A DNA stretch of 64,000 nt from Thiohalophilus sp046483665 (GCF_046483665.1 NZ_JAWOCR010000007.1:62001-126000), one strand, 5' to 3'. Positions 25,844 through 34,851 are shown, counted from the stretch's first letter. Notes: a model not told the origin generated them from the letters alone. Numbers and translations are program-made.

Positions 25844-26059
25844 ATGTCCACTATCGATGCCACAATGAAAAATGCTGTCAATGGCATGCAGGCCGGTATT
25901 ACCACTGCCCGGCGCGCGGCTTCCCAGATCGCCTCCGGGCGCGGCGACAGCGAGTCTCTTCAGGATCTCAAACAGGCCGAGAGGCAGGTCGCCAGTAACG
26001 CCAAAAGCGTGGAACAGGCCAACGAAGCTCTGGGCGGGGTTATTGATGTCAAGGCGTGA
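25844..26059 (+). CDS. 71-aa protein resembling flagellar axial D0 helices
   Basis: Two predicted helices separated by a short Gly/Ser turn (ASGRGDSES). The C-terminal helix (DLKQAERQVASNAKSVEQANEALGGVIDVKA region) follows the rod/hook C-terminal pattern: A-x-R, N-A-K, then LG..ID.K. The N-terminal helix (AVNGMQAGITTARRAASQIA) resembles the axial N-terminal helix. The whole central domain of such proteins is missing. No flagellar genes are nearby. A secreted mini-axial protein or a helical-hairpin protein of other function are both possible. Confidence 0.55.
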   Translation: MSTIDATMKNAVNGMQAGITTARRAASQIASGRGDSESLQDLKQAERQVASNAKSVEQANEALGGVIDVKA

Positions 26060-26085
26060 GCCCGTTACTGGCTGATACCTCTTGC

Positions 26086-26364
26086 AATGCTATTCGGCCG
26101 GATATTCGCAAACCGGGTTGTTTGCCGGCGTCTCGCCGGTGCTGAAGCAGCGAGGAATTTGTCCTGGCATTGCCGGAGACCGGGAAGGACGATGCCATGA
26201 TCCTTGCCGATCAGGTCCGCTCACGTATTGCCGGTCTGGAATTCTGCCGGGCTGAGAAAGACTTTGGGATCACGATCAGCACTGCAATCAGATCAACCGC
26301 TATTCTGACATTGTCATCAATATCTGACTACACCGCCAGGACACGAAGAGCCCAGGAAAAATGA
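26086..26364 (+). pseudogene. Degraded GGDEF (diguanylate cyclase) fragment
   Basis: From 26149 the frame reads SSEEFVLALPETGKDDAM, then ILADQVRSRIAGLEF, closely matching the GGEEF...LPET...A..LAERIR..IA core of GGDEF domains, and on to a GITIS strand. The GG of the signature is replaced by SS. An in-frame TGA lies immediately upstream (26143), the N-terminal half is absent, and the tail runs into a repeat array. This is a relic, not a gene. Confidence 0.6.
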
Positions 26365-26488
26365 TTCAAGAAGCCGTAACGATCATGCCGGTTTACTAAT
26401 ATCGACGACGGCGGGTAGTTTCCATCGCGAGGGAAAACGGGGCCCCGGGAATACAGAAAATTGACCTGGTGTCTTCGCGGGGAACACG
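26327..26488. repeat. Facing ACACGAAG-type arrays before the GlcG/HbpS-like gene
   Basis: Left arm 26327-26364 (caccgccaggacacgaagagcccagg) and right arm 26460-26488 (gacctggtgtcttcgcggggaac) are in inverted orientation, with a 95-bp spacer. The right arm ends 9 bp before the stop of the convergent gene. Confidence 0.7.
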
Positions 26489-26496
26489 CTGGTGAT

Positions 26497-26997
26497 TTAT
26501 TCAGCAAACTCGATCGCTTCGCGAATCGCATCAATGCCTGCTCTGGCACATTCATCATCCACGTCGCCGCTGATCTTTTTTGCGGGGGCGCCGGAGATAC
26601 CCACGGCTCCGTAGAAATGCCCGCCCATGCGGACCGGCACACCACCCCCGATCAATAACACTTGCGGGGCAAAGCGCAGATTATCAAAATCACCTTCCTG
26701 CATGTCGAGCGTGGACGTCTGGAAACTGGCGGCGGTTTGGGCTTTTAGCCGGCTAACGTCGATGGTGTGGCTGCCGGCCAGCGGATCGCGCGCCATGGCC
26801 AGCAGTTTGCCATTGCGATCAACCACGCTGGAAGTCACCTGATAGCCCTGTTTACGACAGGCCTGGGCCGACTCGACAGCCAGCTGGTTGGCCAGCTCGA
26901 AGGAAAGGATCCGGCTGGTGATATAAGCCGGTTCGGCGTCGGCGATGGGACTCAGGAGTAAAGTCGGAAGCAGGACTAAAGAAAGATAGCGTTTCAT
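26497..26997 (-). CDS. Secreted GlcG/HbpS-like heme-binding-family protein
   Basis: 166 aa with a signal peptide (MKRYLSLVLLPTLLLSPIADA). The mature part is a GlcG/HbpS (DUF336) domain: VVDRNGKLLAMARDPLAGSHTIDVSRLKAQTAA..., then GGVPVRMGGHFYGAVGISGA. Family members bind heme or cofactors and associate with sensors or oxidases; the ligand here is unknown. It is 6 nt downstream of queG. Confidence 0.85.
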   Translation of the reverse strand: MKRYLSLVLLPTLLLSPIADAEPAYITSRILSFELANQLAVESAQACRKQGYQVTSSVVDRNGKLLAMARDPLAGSHTIDVSRLKAQTAASFQTSTLDMQEGDFDNLRFAPQVLLIGGGVPVRMGGHFYGAVGISGAPAKKISGDVDDECARAGIDAIREAIEFAE

Positions 26998-27003
26998 GGC
27001 GTT

Positions 27004-28107
27004 TTAATCCTCGAGTGTAGAGGCTTGATGTTGTTGTAATGCCCACAGCACATGTTCACGCACCAGTTCGGAAGAGTGGCCGGTGCGGGCCTGCAGGGCG
27101 GCGATTACCCCGGGCGAGGTGGCCGCATTGCCCAGTGCCACGGCGATATTGCGTAACCAGCGTTCGTGGCCGATACGGCGAATCGCCGAGCCTTCCAGAT
27201 TCCGGTTGAAAGAGACGTCATCCCACCGGAAAAGTTCCACCAGACGCGCAGCATTCAGTTGCTGACGCGGATCAAAATCCGGCTCGTGGCTGTAGTCGGC
27301 AAACCGGTTCCAGGGACAGTACAGCTGGCAGTCATCACAACCATAGATTCGATTGCCCATCGGTTTGCGCAATTCCACCGGGATCGGTCCTTTCAGTTCG
27401 ATGGTCAGATAGGAGATACAGCGTCGGGCATCGACCACATACGGTTCGACGATAGCATTGGTGGGACAAACATCGATACAGGTCTGGCAGGTACCGCAAT
27501 GGTTGCTGGACGGTTCATCAACCGGCAGAGGCAGATCGGTATACAACTCGCCGAGAAAAAACCACGAGCCGGCATCCCGCTGCAGCAAATTACTGTGTTT
27601 GCCAATCCAGCCGAGGCCGGCTTTTTCGGCCAACGCCTTTTCCATTACCGGCGCGCTGTCGACAAAGGCGCGATAACCGAAGGGCCCGATCTGTTGCTGG
27701 ATACGATCGGCCAGCTGTTGCAGACGCTTGCGCATCAGCTTGTGATAATCACGGCCCAGCGCATAGCGCGAGATATAGGCCTTGTCGGGGTGATCCAGCA
27801 ATGTCTTGATATCGATCGTTTCTTCGGGCAGATAATCCAGGCGGACACTGATAATGCGCAATGTTTCGGGGACCAGCTCGGTCGGCTGGCTGCGTTTTGT
27901 TCCGTGCCCGGCCATCCATTGCATCTCGCCCTGGTAATCCCGGCTCAGCCATTGCTGCAAACGCGCCTCATACTCATCCAGATCAGTATCGGTGATGGCG
28001 GTCTGCTGAAAACCGAGTCCGGCGCCCCACTGTTTGATCTGCGCCGCCAGCGCCGACCAGTCGGGATTGTGCGCGGCCTGCTTGTTTTGGCTGTGACTCA
28101 TGATCAT
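27004..28107 (-). CDS. queG: Epoxyqueuosine reductase
   Basis: Final step of queuosine synthesis: cobalamin- and Fe-S-dependent reduction of epoxyqueuosine in tRNA. About 367 aa. Two 4Fe-4S motifs are visible: CGTCQTCIDVCPTNAI and CDDCQLYCPWNRF. The C-terminus is HEAT-like. Several ATGs crowd the start (28113, 28107, 28101); 28107 has AAGG at the best spacing. It is divergent from nnr with only about 12 bp between start codons. Confidence 0.94.
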   Translation of the reverse strand: MIMSHSQNKQAAHNPDWSALAAQIKQWGAGLGFQQTAITDTDLDEYEARLQQWLSRDYQGEMQWMAGHGTKRSQPTELVPETLRIISVRLDYLPEETIDIKTLLDHPDKAYISRYALGRDYHKLMRKRLQQLADRIQQQIGPFGYRAFVDSAPVMEKALAEKAGLGWIGKHSNLLQRDAGSWFFLGELYTDLPLPVDEPSSNHCGTCQTCIDVCPTNAIVEPYVVDARRCISYLTIELKGPIPVELRKPMGNRIYGCDDCQLYCPWNRFADYSHEPDFDPRQQLNAARLVELFRWDDVSFNRNLEGSAIRRIGHERWLRNIAVALGNAATSPGVIAALQARTGHSSELVREHVLWALQQHQASTLED

Positions 28108-28119
28108 AATCATAGCCTT

Positions 28120-29598
28120 ATGACTCATCTGCCGCATGATCTTTATACCGCCGACCAGTGCCGTGAACTCGATCGCATCGCCATCGAGGAAGAGGGGATG
28201 TCCGGTTCCATATTAATGGAGCGCGCCGGCGAGGCCGCTTATCGTCTGCTTGGCCGGCGCTGGCCCGGGGCACGGCGCATTACCGTGGTCTGCGGCACCG
28301 GCAATAACGGCGGCGATGGCTATGTGGTCGCGCGACTCGCACACGCCGACGGGCGCGAGGTTCGGGTGCTGCAGGTCGGGGATACGGATAAATTACGCGG
28401 CGATGCCCTGGCCGCTCTGCAACGCTTGCAGGGCATGGATATTTTTCCCGAGCCGTTCGAGTCGCAACCGGTCGAAACGATCGATCTGCTGGTTGATGCC
28501 CTGCTGGGAACCGGCGTCCAGGGCGAAGTGAATGAGCCCTATGCCACGGCGATCGACTGGTTCAATGCGAGTGGCAAGCCGGTGCTGGCGCTGGATGTTC
28601 CCTCCGGCCTGGATGCCAGCACCGGTCAGGCGGGCGGCCGGGCTGTGCACGCACAGGAAACCATTACCTTTATCGGCACCAAGACAGGATTACTGACCGG
28701 GGACGCGCCGGATTATGTCGGCCAGCTGGCATTCAGTTCCCTCAATCTGCCGGCCCGCGTGCGGGGGCGCGTGAGCCCGGTCGCCCGGCGGCTCGACTTT
28801 GAAACCTTGCGCCAGCAGCTGCCGCGGCGAGCGCGCAACAGCCATAAAGGGTTGTTCGGGCATGTCCTGATCATCGGCGGGGATCAGGGCATGAATGGCG
28901 CCGCCCGGCTGGCCGGCGAAACCGCCCTGCGTTGTGGGGCCGGGCGAGTGAGCATCGCGACCCGCGCCGCCCATGCGGCTACCCTTAACAGTGGTCGTCC
29001 GGAACTGATGTGCCATGGCGTGGAAGACGGCGACACGCTGCAAGCATTAATTGAACAGGCTACAGTGCTGGCGGTGGGCCCCGGTCTGGGGCAGGGCGAG
29101 TGGGGCCGGATGATCTGGTCGGTGATCGAGGCGTGCGACACCCCGCAGGTGATCGACGCGGACGGACTCAATCTGCTGGCCGGCAATCCGCAGCGGTTCG
29201 AGCAGCGGATTCTTACGCCCCATCCCGGTGAAGCCGCTCGCCTGCTGAACCAGAGCCCGGCCGAGGTACAGGCTGATCGGCTGGCGGCAGTGCGCCGTCT
29301 GCAGAGGGCGTATGGCGGGGCCGTGGTGCTCAAGGGGGCCGGAACATTAGTGAGCACTGACACAGGTAACTCAGTGTGTACGGAGGGCAATCCCGGCATG
29401 AGCAGCGCCGGCATGGGCGATGTGCTCACGGGGGTGATCGCCGCCCTGTTGGCGCAGGGGCTGGAGCTGGAAACGGCTGCGCAACTGGGGGTCTGCCTGC
29501 ATGGCGCAGCGGCGGATCAGGCTGCCGGAGCCGCGGGTGAGCGCGGCCTGCTGGCGGGGGACCTGTTCGGGCCATTGCGCCGACTCGCCAACCGGTGA
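28120..29598 (+). CDS. nnr: Bifunctional NAD(P)HX epimerase/dehydratase
   Basis: Repairs hydrated NAD(P)H. 492 aa. The N-terminal YjeF_N epimerase domain has VVCGTGNNGGDGYVVAR and LDVPSGLDASTG. The C-terminal YjeF_C (carbohydrate-kinase-like) domain has NSHKGLFGHVLIIGG, TPHPGEAARLL and GNPGMSSAGMGDVLTG. The start at 28120 aligns with family N-termini; a long upstream open frame antisense to queG is spurious. No Shine-Dalgarno is seen before the ATG. The stop overlaps the upstream open stretch of tsaE. Confidence 0.95.
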   Translation: MTHLPHDLYTADQCRELDRIAIEEEGMSGSILMERAGEAAYRLLGRRWPGARRITVVCGTGNNGGDGYVVARLAHADGREVRVLQVGDTDKLRGDALAALQRLQGMDIFPEPFESQPVETIDLLVDALLGTGVQGEVNEPYATAIDWFNASGKPVLALDVPSGLDASTGQAGGRAVHAQETITFIGTKTGLLTGDAPDYVGQLAFSSLNLPARVRGRVSPVARRLDFETLRQQLPRRARNSHKGLFGHVLIIGGDQGMNGAARLAGETALRCGAGRVSIATRAAHAATLNSGRPELMCHGVEDGDTLQALIEQATVLAVGPGLGQGEWGRMIWSVIEACDTPQVIDADGLNLLAGNPQRFEQRILTPHPGEAARLLNQSPAEVQADRLAAVRRLQRAYGGAVVLKGAGTLVSTDTGNSVCTEGNPGMSSAGMGDVLTGVIAALLAQGLELETAAQLGVCLHGAAADQAAGAAGERGLLAGDLFGPLRRLANR

Positions 29599-29666
29599 TC
29601 CCGCAGACCAAATTCTTTCTCCCGCGGGCATGCCGTTATTCGAAAAATTCCGCTAAGCTTGGATTG

Positions 29667-30122
29667 ATGGAAAAATATCTCGACAACGAAGCGGCCACGG
29701 TGCAGCTGGGTCGGCGGCTGGCTCGTCTGTGTGTGGCACCCTGTCTGGTGTTTTTGCACGGCGAGCTGGGCGCCGGCAAAACCACGCTGGTGCGAGGGCT
29801 GCTGCAGGAAATGGGGCACAGGGGGCCGGTCAAAAGTCCGACCTACACCCTGGTTGAGCCCTATCATTTTGATCATAAAAAAGTTTTCCATTTCGATTTG
29901 TATCGACTTGGTGAGCCCGAAGAGCTGGAATACCTGGGCTTTCGGGATTACCTGGATGATCATTCGCTCTGTCTGGTGGAGTGGTCCGAGCGGGGCAAGG
30001 GCCATCTCCCCCATCCCGATGTAGAGGTGTATCTCGAGCCACGCGGCGAGGGACGTCAGGCACGTCTGATCGCTCACGACCAGGCCGGCGAGGCCCTGCT
30101 GGCCCGGCTGGAGCCGTTTTGA
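29667..30122 (+). CDS. tsaE: tRNA t6A synthesis ATPase TsaE
   Basis: P-loop ATPase of the TsaBDE complex that makes threonylcarbamoyladenosine at tRNA position 37. 151 aa (E. coli 153) from ATG 29667. Walker A is HGELGAGKTTLVRGLL; SPTYTLVEPY and the conserved LVEWSERG follow. An in-frame extension back to 29595 overlaps nnr and lacks homology-like character. Confidence 0.94.
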   Translation: MEKYLDNEAATVQLGRRLARLCVAPCLVFLHGELGAGKTTLVRGLLQEMGHRGPVKSPTYTLVEPYHFDHKKVFHFDLYRLGEPEELEYLGFRDYLDDHSLCLVEWSERGKGHLPHPDVEVYLEPRGEGRQARLIAHDQAGEALLARLEPF

Positions 30123-30198
30123 AAACCCCGCAGGTGCGACAATCTCGAAAAAACTCTAGAAAGCCTGGCTATCTTCATAATAAATATCAAATTTTTAC

Positions 30199-30227
30199 TT
30201 GATTTATTCCCCCGCCCGGCACAATAA
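30199..30227 (+). promoter_or_regulatory. Candidate promoter for amiB
   Basis: TTGATT, a 17-nt spacer, then CAATAA (or AATAAT with an 18-nt spacer), in an AT-rich gap upstream of amiB. This suggests amiB-mutL-miaA can be transcribed independently of nnr-tsaE. Confidence 0.4.
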
Positions 30228-30262
30228 TAAATTACACGCAGGTAACACGGGAGGAGAGCACC

Positions 30263-31567
30263 ATGCGTACAGCTCGGGCGCTGTTATGGCTGATGTTATC
30301 CGTCATACCCCTGACCGCGGCAGCCGCCGGGGTACAGGTGGAGGGGGTGCGCATGTGGCCGGCACCTGATCACACCCGGCTGGTGCTGGATCTGAGCCAG
30401 CCTGTGGATCATCGTCTCTTTGCTCTGGAAAATCCCGACCGCGTAGTGATCGATCTCAAGGATTCCCGTTTCCCCGGCAGCCTGCCGGCTCTGAGCTATG
30501 AGGAGGCCCTGATCGAGAATATTCGTTATGCGCACCGCGAGGATAATCAGCTGCGCTTTGTGCTGGATCTCAATTCCCAGGTGCGCCCGAAAAGTTTTGT
30601 TCTCAAACCGCAAGGCGAATACGGTCACCGTCTGGTAATCGACCTGCATCAGCCGCAAAGCAAGCAGGCTGCGCCGAAGGTGACCAAGTCGGTTACTGAT
30701 GGCAAGCCCCGAAATCTCATTATTGCCATCGATGCCGGTCACGGCGGCGAGGATCCCGGTGCCCTTGGCCAGCTCGGCACAAGAGAAAAAGATGTGGTCA
30801 TGGCTATTGCGCGCAAACTCGAAGCGATGCTCAAACGGGAGCCCGGCTTTGAACCGGTGATGATCCGCACCGGTGACTATTACCTGAGCCTGCGCGAACG
30901 CGTGGAAAAAGCGCGGCGCGCGCAGGCCGATCTGTTTATCTCTGTCCATGCCGATGCCTTTCATGACCGTCGCGCGCACGGTTCCTCGGTCTATGTCATC
31001 TCGGATAGCGGCGCCAGTAGTAAGGCCGCCCGTTTCCTGGCCGAAAGTGAAAACAGTGCCGACCTGATCGGCGGGGTCAGTCTGGATGACAAGGAAGATC
31101 TGTTGAAGATGGTGCTGGTGGATATGGTGCAGAACTCCACCATCGAAGACAGTCACCGGGTAGCCAGCGAAGTGCTGGGCGGTCTCAAACACGTCAATCA
31201 CCTGCACAAGCGGCAGGTGGAAATGGCCGGCTTCCGCGTGCTCAAGGCGCCGGATGTCCCGTCGATCCTGGTGGAAACGGCGTTCATCTCCAACCCGGGT
31301 GAAGAACGCAAGCTGCGTAGCACTGCCCATCAGACCAAACTGGCCCGTTCCATGTTCTACGGCGTCAAACGTTACTTCGCCCGTCATGCTCCGGCCGGGA
31401 CCGTGCTGGCCGAACGCAAGCCGCAGCGTCACCGGATCGATCGCGGCGACACGCTCTCCGGCATAGCCGCCCGCTACCGGGTCAGCGTCTCGGCGATCAA
31501 ACAGCACAACAACCTCTCCGACAACATGCTGCGCGTCGGTCAGGTGCTGCAAATTCCCGTTATCTGA
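30263..31567 (+). CDS. amiB: N-acetylmuramoyl-L-alanine amidase AmiB-type
   Basis: Periplasmic Zn amidase that splits septal peptidoglycan. 434 aa: signal peptide (1-21), AMIN domain (about 24-125), amidase_3 domain (IDAGHGGEDPGA with the zinc His, later SVHADAF and LVETAFISNPGEE with the catalytic Glu), and a C-terminal LysM (RIDRGDTLSGIAARYRVS). GGAGGAGAG precedes the ATG. The family is normally activated by EnvC/NlpD-type factors. Confidence 0.95.
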   Translation: MRTARALLWLMLSVIPLTAAAAGVQVEGVRMWPAPDHTRLVLDLSQPVDHRLFALENPDRVVIDLKDSRFPGSLPALSYEEALIENIRYAHREDNQLRFVLDLNSQVRPKSFVLKPQGEYGHRLVIDLHQPQSKQAAPKVTKSVTDGKPRNLIIAIDAGHGGEDPGALGQLGTREKDVVMAIARKLEAMLKREPGFEPVMIRTGDYYLSLRERVEKARRAQADLFISVHADAFHDRRAHGSSVYVISDSGASSKAARFLAESENSADLIGGVSLDDKEDLLKMVLVDMVQNSTIEDSHRVASEVLGGLKHVNHLHKRQVEMAGFRVLKAPDVPSILVETAFISNPGEERKLRSTAHQTKLARSMFYGVKRYFARHAPAGTVLAERKPQRHRIDRGDTLSGIAARYRVSVSAIKQHNNLSDNMLRVGQVLQIPVI

Positions 31568-31585
31568 ATAGTCAAATAAAACCCA

Positions 31586-31790
31586 ACGCAGAGGCGCAAA
31601 GACGCAAAGGACGCAGAGTTATTATTTCGGCTTGTCTGGTGTGTCTGTCTCAAGTGTATGACTGGAACGTAACAGGATATTACACGAGTCTGGGATACAG
31701 CTTCTGATCCAGGTGTTTTGCTGTAGCCATAATTAAATTTTCAAATTACCTTTACTGCAATTCTTTGCGGTTCTCTGCGCTTCTGCGTTA
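31586..31790. repeat. Facing CGCAGAGG-type arrays between amiB and mutL
   Basis: Left array 31586-31618 (acgcagag, gcgcaaag, acgcaaag, acgcagag; 8-bp phase with one inserted base). Right array 31761-31790 (ttctttgcgg, ttctctgcgc, ttctgcg) in inverted sense. The gap of about 300 bp has no gene. Here the element lies between co-directional genes. Confidence 0.8.
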
Positions 31791-31864
31791 AAAGCTTTTT
31801 CTGTATTTCAAAGTCCCGGCCCGGCCGTCTGGCGAAGGAAAAGCAATACGGTTAAGCTATTTGG

Positions 31865-33568
31865 ATGCAACCTGCCCGCCGTTATCAACCCGATGCGATT
31901 ATTCAGCGCCTGCCGCCAATCCTGGCCAATCAGATTGCCGCCGGGGAGGTGGTGGAGCGGCCGGCGTCAATCGTCAAGGAACTGGTGGAAAATGCGCTGG
32001 ATGCCGGCGCCAGACGTATTGATGTGCAGATTCGCAATGGTGGGTTGGAGCAGATTCAGGTCAGTGATGACGGCTACGGGATTCGGCCCGCGGAGCTGGA
32101 GCTGGCGGTCAGTCCGCACGCGACCAGCAAGATTGCCCAACTGGCGGATCTGGAGAATCTGGCCAGTCTCGGTTTTCGTGGCGAGGCACTGGCCAGCATT
32201 GGTTCGGTGGCGCGCCTGGTGATCGACTCCCGTTTCACTGATACCGCGGAAGCCTGGCGCCTGAGCCTGACCGATCGCGAGGCCGGCCCGCAGCTGGTCC
32301 CCGTAGCCCATCCGGTGGGAACTACTGTCAGCGTTTCCGAGCTCTTTTATAACACCCCGGCACGGCGCCGCTTTCTGCGTACCGAACGCACCGAATATCG
32401 CTATATCGAAGACATGCTCAAGCGCCTGGCCCTGAGCCGCTTCGAGGTGGGCTTCAGTCTGCGGCACAACGCTCGGGAGGTTTTCCGCCTGCCGCCGGCG
32501 ACGACAGCCGCGCAACAGGCCCGGCGGGTCGAGCGGCTGTGCGGCAAGGCGTTTTATGCGCAGGCATTGCATATTGATTACAGCCTGGAGGGCTTGCGGC
32601 TGTGGGGCTGGCTGGCGCGCCCCGAGGCGGCGCGCAGCCAGGCCGATTTGCAGTATGTGTATGTCAATGGACGCAGTGTGCGCGACAAGTTGATCAACCA
32701 CGCTCTGCGTCAGGCCCAGGGCCAGCTCTATCCCGGTCGCCATCCGGCCTGGCTGCTGTATATGGAGCTGGACCCGCTCAAGGTGGATGTGAATGTGCAT
32801 CCCACCAAACATGAAGTCCGCTTTCATCAGGCGCGCCAGGTGCATGATTTTCTTGTCCACGCCGTCAGCGAGGCGCTGGCCGAGGACTCTGCCGCTGCCC
32901 GGCCAGCGACGCGGGGATGGAATCCGTCAGCGGCTGAACCGCGGGGCCCGTTTTACAGCCCGGCGGAGGGCAATATTCCCGCCGCCTGGTCGGTTCGCGA
33001 GGCCGCCCGGGTCGAGGCACCGGCGGCGGTGAATAGCGATGATACCCGGTCCGATAAACAGATCCTGGCCACACTGGCGGGAGGGTATCTGGTGGTGGAA
33101 GAGCAGGGCGCATTGTTGCTGATTAATGCTCCGGCGGTGCGTGCGGCGCAACTGGCGGCCAGCTTTGCCAGCGGTGAAGCGCAGACCGCCAGGCCGCTGT
33201 TGATTCCCGAGACCATTGAGTTGTCCGCAGCGGCGCTGCAATGGCTGGAAGAACAGGCTGTATGGCTGGCTCGCCACGGCATCGATGTCAGTGCGATCAG
33301 TGAAACCTCGGTGCTGCTGCGTCAGGTGCCGGCTGCGGCGGCTTCCCATGAACCGGCGCAGTGGCTGACGGTATTTGTCGAATTGATCCTCGCGGGGACC
33401 GCGCCGGAGGTTGCGCTGGCACAGGTGCTGAGTTGTCCGCCGAACTGGAGTGCGGTCGAACAACAGGCACTGGTGCGCGATGCCCTGAGCTGGCAGCGGG
33501 ATCCACAGCCTGCCCGCTACTGGCTACGCTGGGATCAGGCCGCGTTGCAGACGCTGTTCGAAACGTGA
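31865..33568 (+). CDS. mutL: DNA mismatch repair protein MutL
   Basis: 567 aa. The GHKL ATPase has KELVENALDAGA, DDGYGI and SLGFRGEALASI. A variable linker follows and then a C-terminal dimerisation domain. Where endonuclease-competent MutLs carry DQHA-x2-E-x4-E, this one reads INAPAVRAAQLAAS, so the nuclease site is absent. That fits a MutH-dependent, E. coli-like role, although even the usual H-A-A-H/E residues are gone. The stop overlaps the miaA GTG by 3 nt. Confidence 0.93.
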   Translation: MQPARRYQPDAIIQRLPPILANQIAAGEVVERPASIVKELVENALDAGARRIDVQIRNGGLEQIQVSDDGYGIRPAELELAVSPHATSKIAQLADLENLASLGFRGEALASIGSVARLVIDSRFTDTAEAWRLSLTDREAGPQLVPVAHPVGTTVSVSELFYNTPARRRFLRTERTEYRYIEDMLKRLALSRFEVGFSLRHNAREVFRLPPATTAAQQARRVERLCGKAFYAQALHIDYSLEGLRLWGWLARPEAARSQADLQYVYVNGRSVRDKLINHALRQAQGQLYPGRHPAWLLYMELDPLKVDVNVHPTKHEVRFHQARQVHDFLVHAVSEALAEDSAAARPATRGWNPSAAEPRGPFYSPAEGNIPAAWSVREAARVEAPAAVNSDDTRSDKQILATLAGGYLVVEEQGALLLINAPAVRAAQLAASFASGEAQTARPLLIPETIELSAAALQWLEEQAVWLARHGIDVSAISETSVLLRQVPAAAASHEPAQWLTVFVELILAGTAPEVALAQVLSCPPNWSAVEQQALVRDALSWQRDPQPARYWLRWDQAALQTLFET

Positions 33569-34515
33569 GTCTGGCCTCGGCGTCTCTTCCTCCGGCGATC
33601 GCCCTGATGGGGCCGACCGCCTCGGGCAAGACCGACCTGGCCGTGCGGCTGGTGCGGGAGCTGCCAGTAGAAATCGTCAGCGTCGATTCGGTGATGGTCT
33701 ATCGCGGTATGGATATCGGCTCGGCCAAGCCAGGCCCCGAGGTCCTGGCCGGAGCGCCCCATCGCCTGATCGATTTTCTGGATCCGGCTGAAGCCTGTTC
33801 GGCAGCCCGCTTTGCCGAACTGGCTCGTCGTGAGATGACCGAGATTACCGCCGCCGGGCGGATTCCCCTGCTGGTCGGCGGTACCATGCTCTATTTTCGC
33901 GCCCTGATCCATGGTCTGTCCCGCCTGCCGGCGGCCGATCCCGTACTGCGCACGCAACTGGAGCAGGAGGCGCTGGAACAGGGCTGGGCGGCGATGCACG
34001 TCCGACTGGCCCGGGTGGATCCGCAAGCCGCAGGACGGATTCATCCCAATGATCCCCAGCGTATCCAGCGGGCGCTGGAAGTGTATGAGCTGACCGGGGT
34101 GCCGTTGAGCCAGTTGCAACAACAGAATGAACCGTTGCCCTGGCAGTTTGTCAAACTGGCGCTGATTCCCTCGGATCGGGCCGTATTGCACGAACGCATT
34201 GCCTGTCGGTTTGCGCAAATGCTCGAGCAGGGATTCGTCGAGGAGGTCGAAGCCCTTTACAGGCGTGGGGATTTGAATGAGCAGATGCCCTCGATACGGG
34301 CGGTAGGCTATCGCCAGCTGTGGCACTACTTGCAAGGCAGGAACAACTATACTCAAATGCAGGAACAGGGTGTGGCGGCGACTCGCCAGCTGGCCAAACG
34401 CCAGCTGACCTGGTTGCGCAGCGAATCGGGGGTCCGGAGCTTTGATGCCCTTGATCAAAAAAGGGAGGATCAGGTCTTGAAATGGTTAGCCGGCTCACCC
34501 ATTGATACAGAATGA
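33565..34515 (+). CDS. miaA: tRNA dimethylallyltransferase
   Basis: Adds the isopentenyl group to A37 of UNN-reading tRNAs. From GTG 33565 it is 316 aa, the same length as E. coli MiaA. P-loop GPTASGKTDLA, then VDSVMVYRGMDIGSAKP and RLIDFLDPAEACSAARF are family motifs. The GTGA overlap with mutL indicates coupling. A frame extension upstream to 33361 is antisense-like filler inside mutL. Confidence 0.96.
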   Translation: MSLASASLPPAIALMGPTASGKTDLAVRLVRELPVEIVSVDSVMVYRGMDIGSAKPGPEVLAGAPHRLIDFLDPAEACSAARFAELARREMTEITAAGRIPLLVGGTMLYFRALIHGLSRLPAADPVLRTQLEQEALEQGWAAMHVRLARVDPQAAGRIHPNDPQRIQRALEVYELTGVPLSQLQQQNEPLPWQFVKLALIPSDRAVLHERIACRFAQMLEQGFVEEVEALYRRGDLNEQMPSIRAVGYRQLWHYLQGRNNYTQMQEQGVAATRQLAKRQLTWLRSESGVRSFDALDQKREDQVLKWLAGSPIDTE

Positions 34516-34605
34516 GTATGGTAAGATAATTTTTGAATTTTTATAAGGTTATAAGAACAGGCCCGATCGTCTGAGACAATAACTATAACATGCGGAGATA
34601 ATAAC

Positions 34606-34851
34606 ATGAGTAAAGGACAGTCCTTACAAGATCCGTTTCTCAATGCCCTGCGTAAGGAACGCGTCCCCGTTTCAATTTTTCTGGTGAACGGGATTAAATT
34701 GCAGGGGCAGGTCGAGTCATTTGACCAGTTTGTGGTGCTGTTGCGTAATACAGTTAATCAAATGGTTTACAAACACGCGATTTCTACCATCGTGCCGGCA
34801 CGCAATGTGAAGCTGCCGATGGCGGAAGATAACGGCAAGGCTAATCTTTGA
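34606..34851 (+). CDS. hfq: RNA chaperone Hfq
   Basis: 81 aa. Sm1 and Sm2 motifs are visible: SLQDPFLNALRKERVPVSIFLVNGIKLQGQ and YKHAISTIVPAR. The proximal-face QDPFLN and the rim residues are intact. The C-terminal tail is short compared with the 102-aa E. coli protein. CGGAGA precedes the ATG. It is in its canonical miaA-hfq-hflX position. Confidence 0.97.
   Translation: MSKGQSLQDPFLNALRKERVPVSIFLVNGIKLQGQVESFDQFVVLLRNTVNQMVYKHAISTIVPARNVKLPMAEDNGKANL

Noticed and set aside
27166..28119. N-terminal extension of nnr through the antisense of queG
   Set aside because: Family N-termini start near 28120 and queG occupies the other strand with intact Fe-S motifs.
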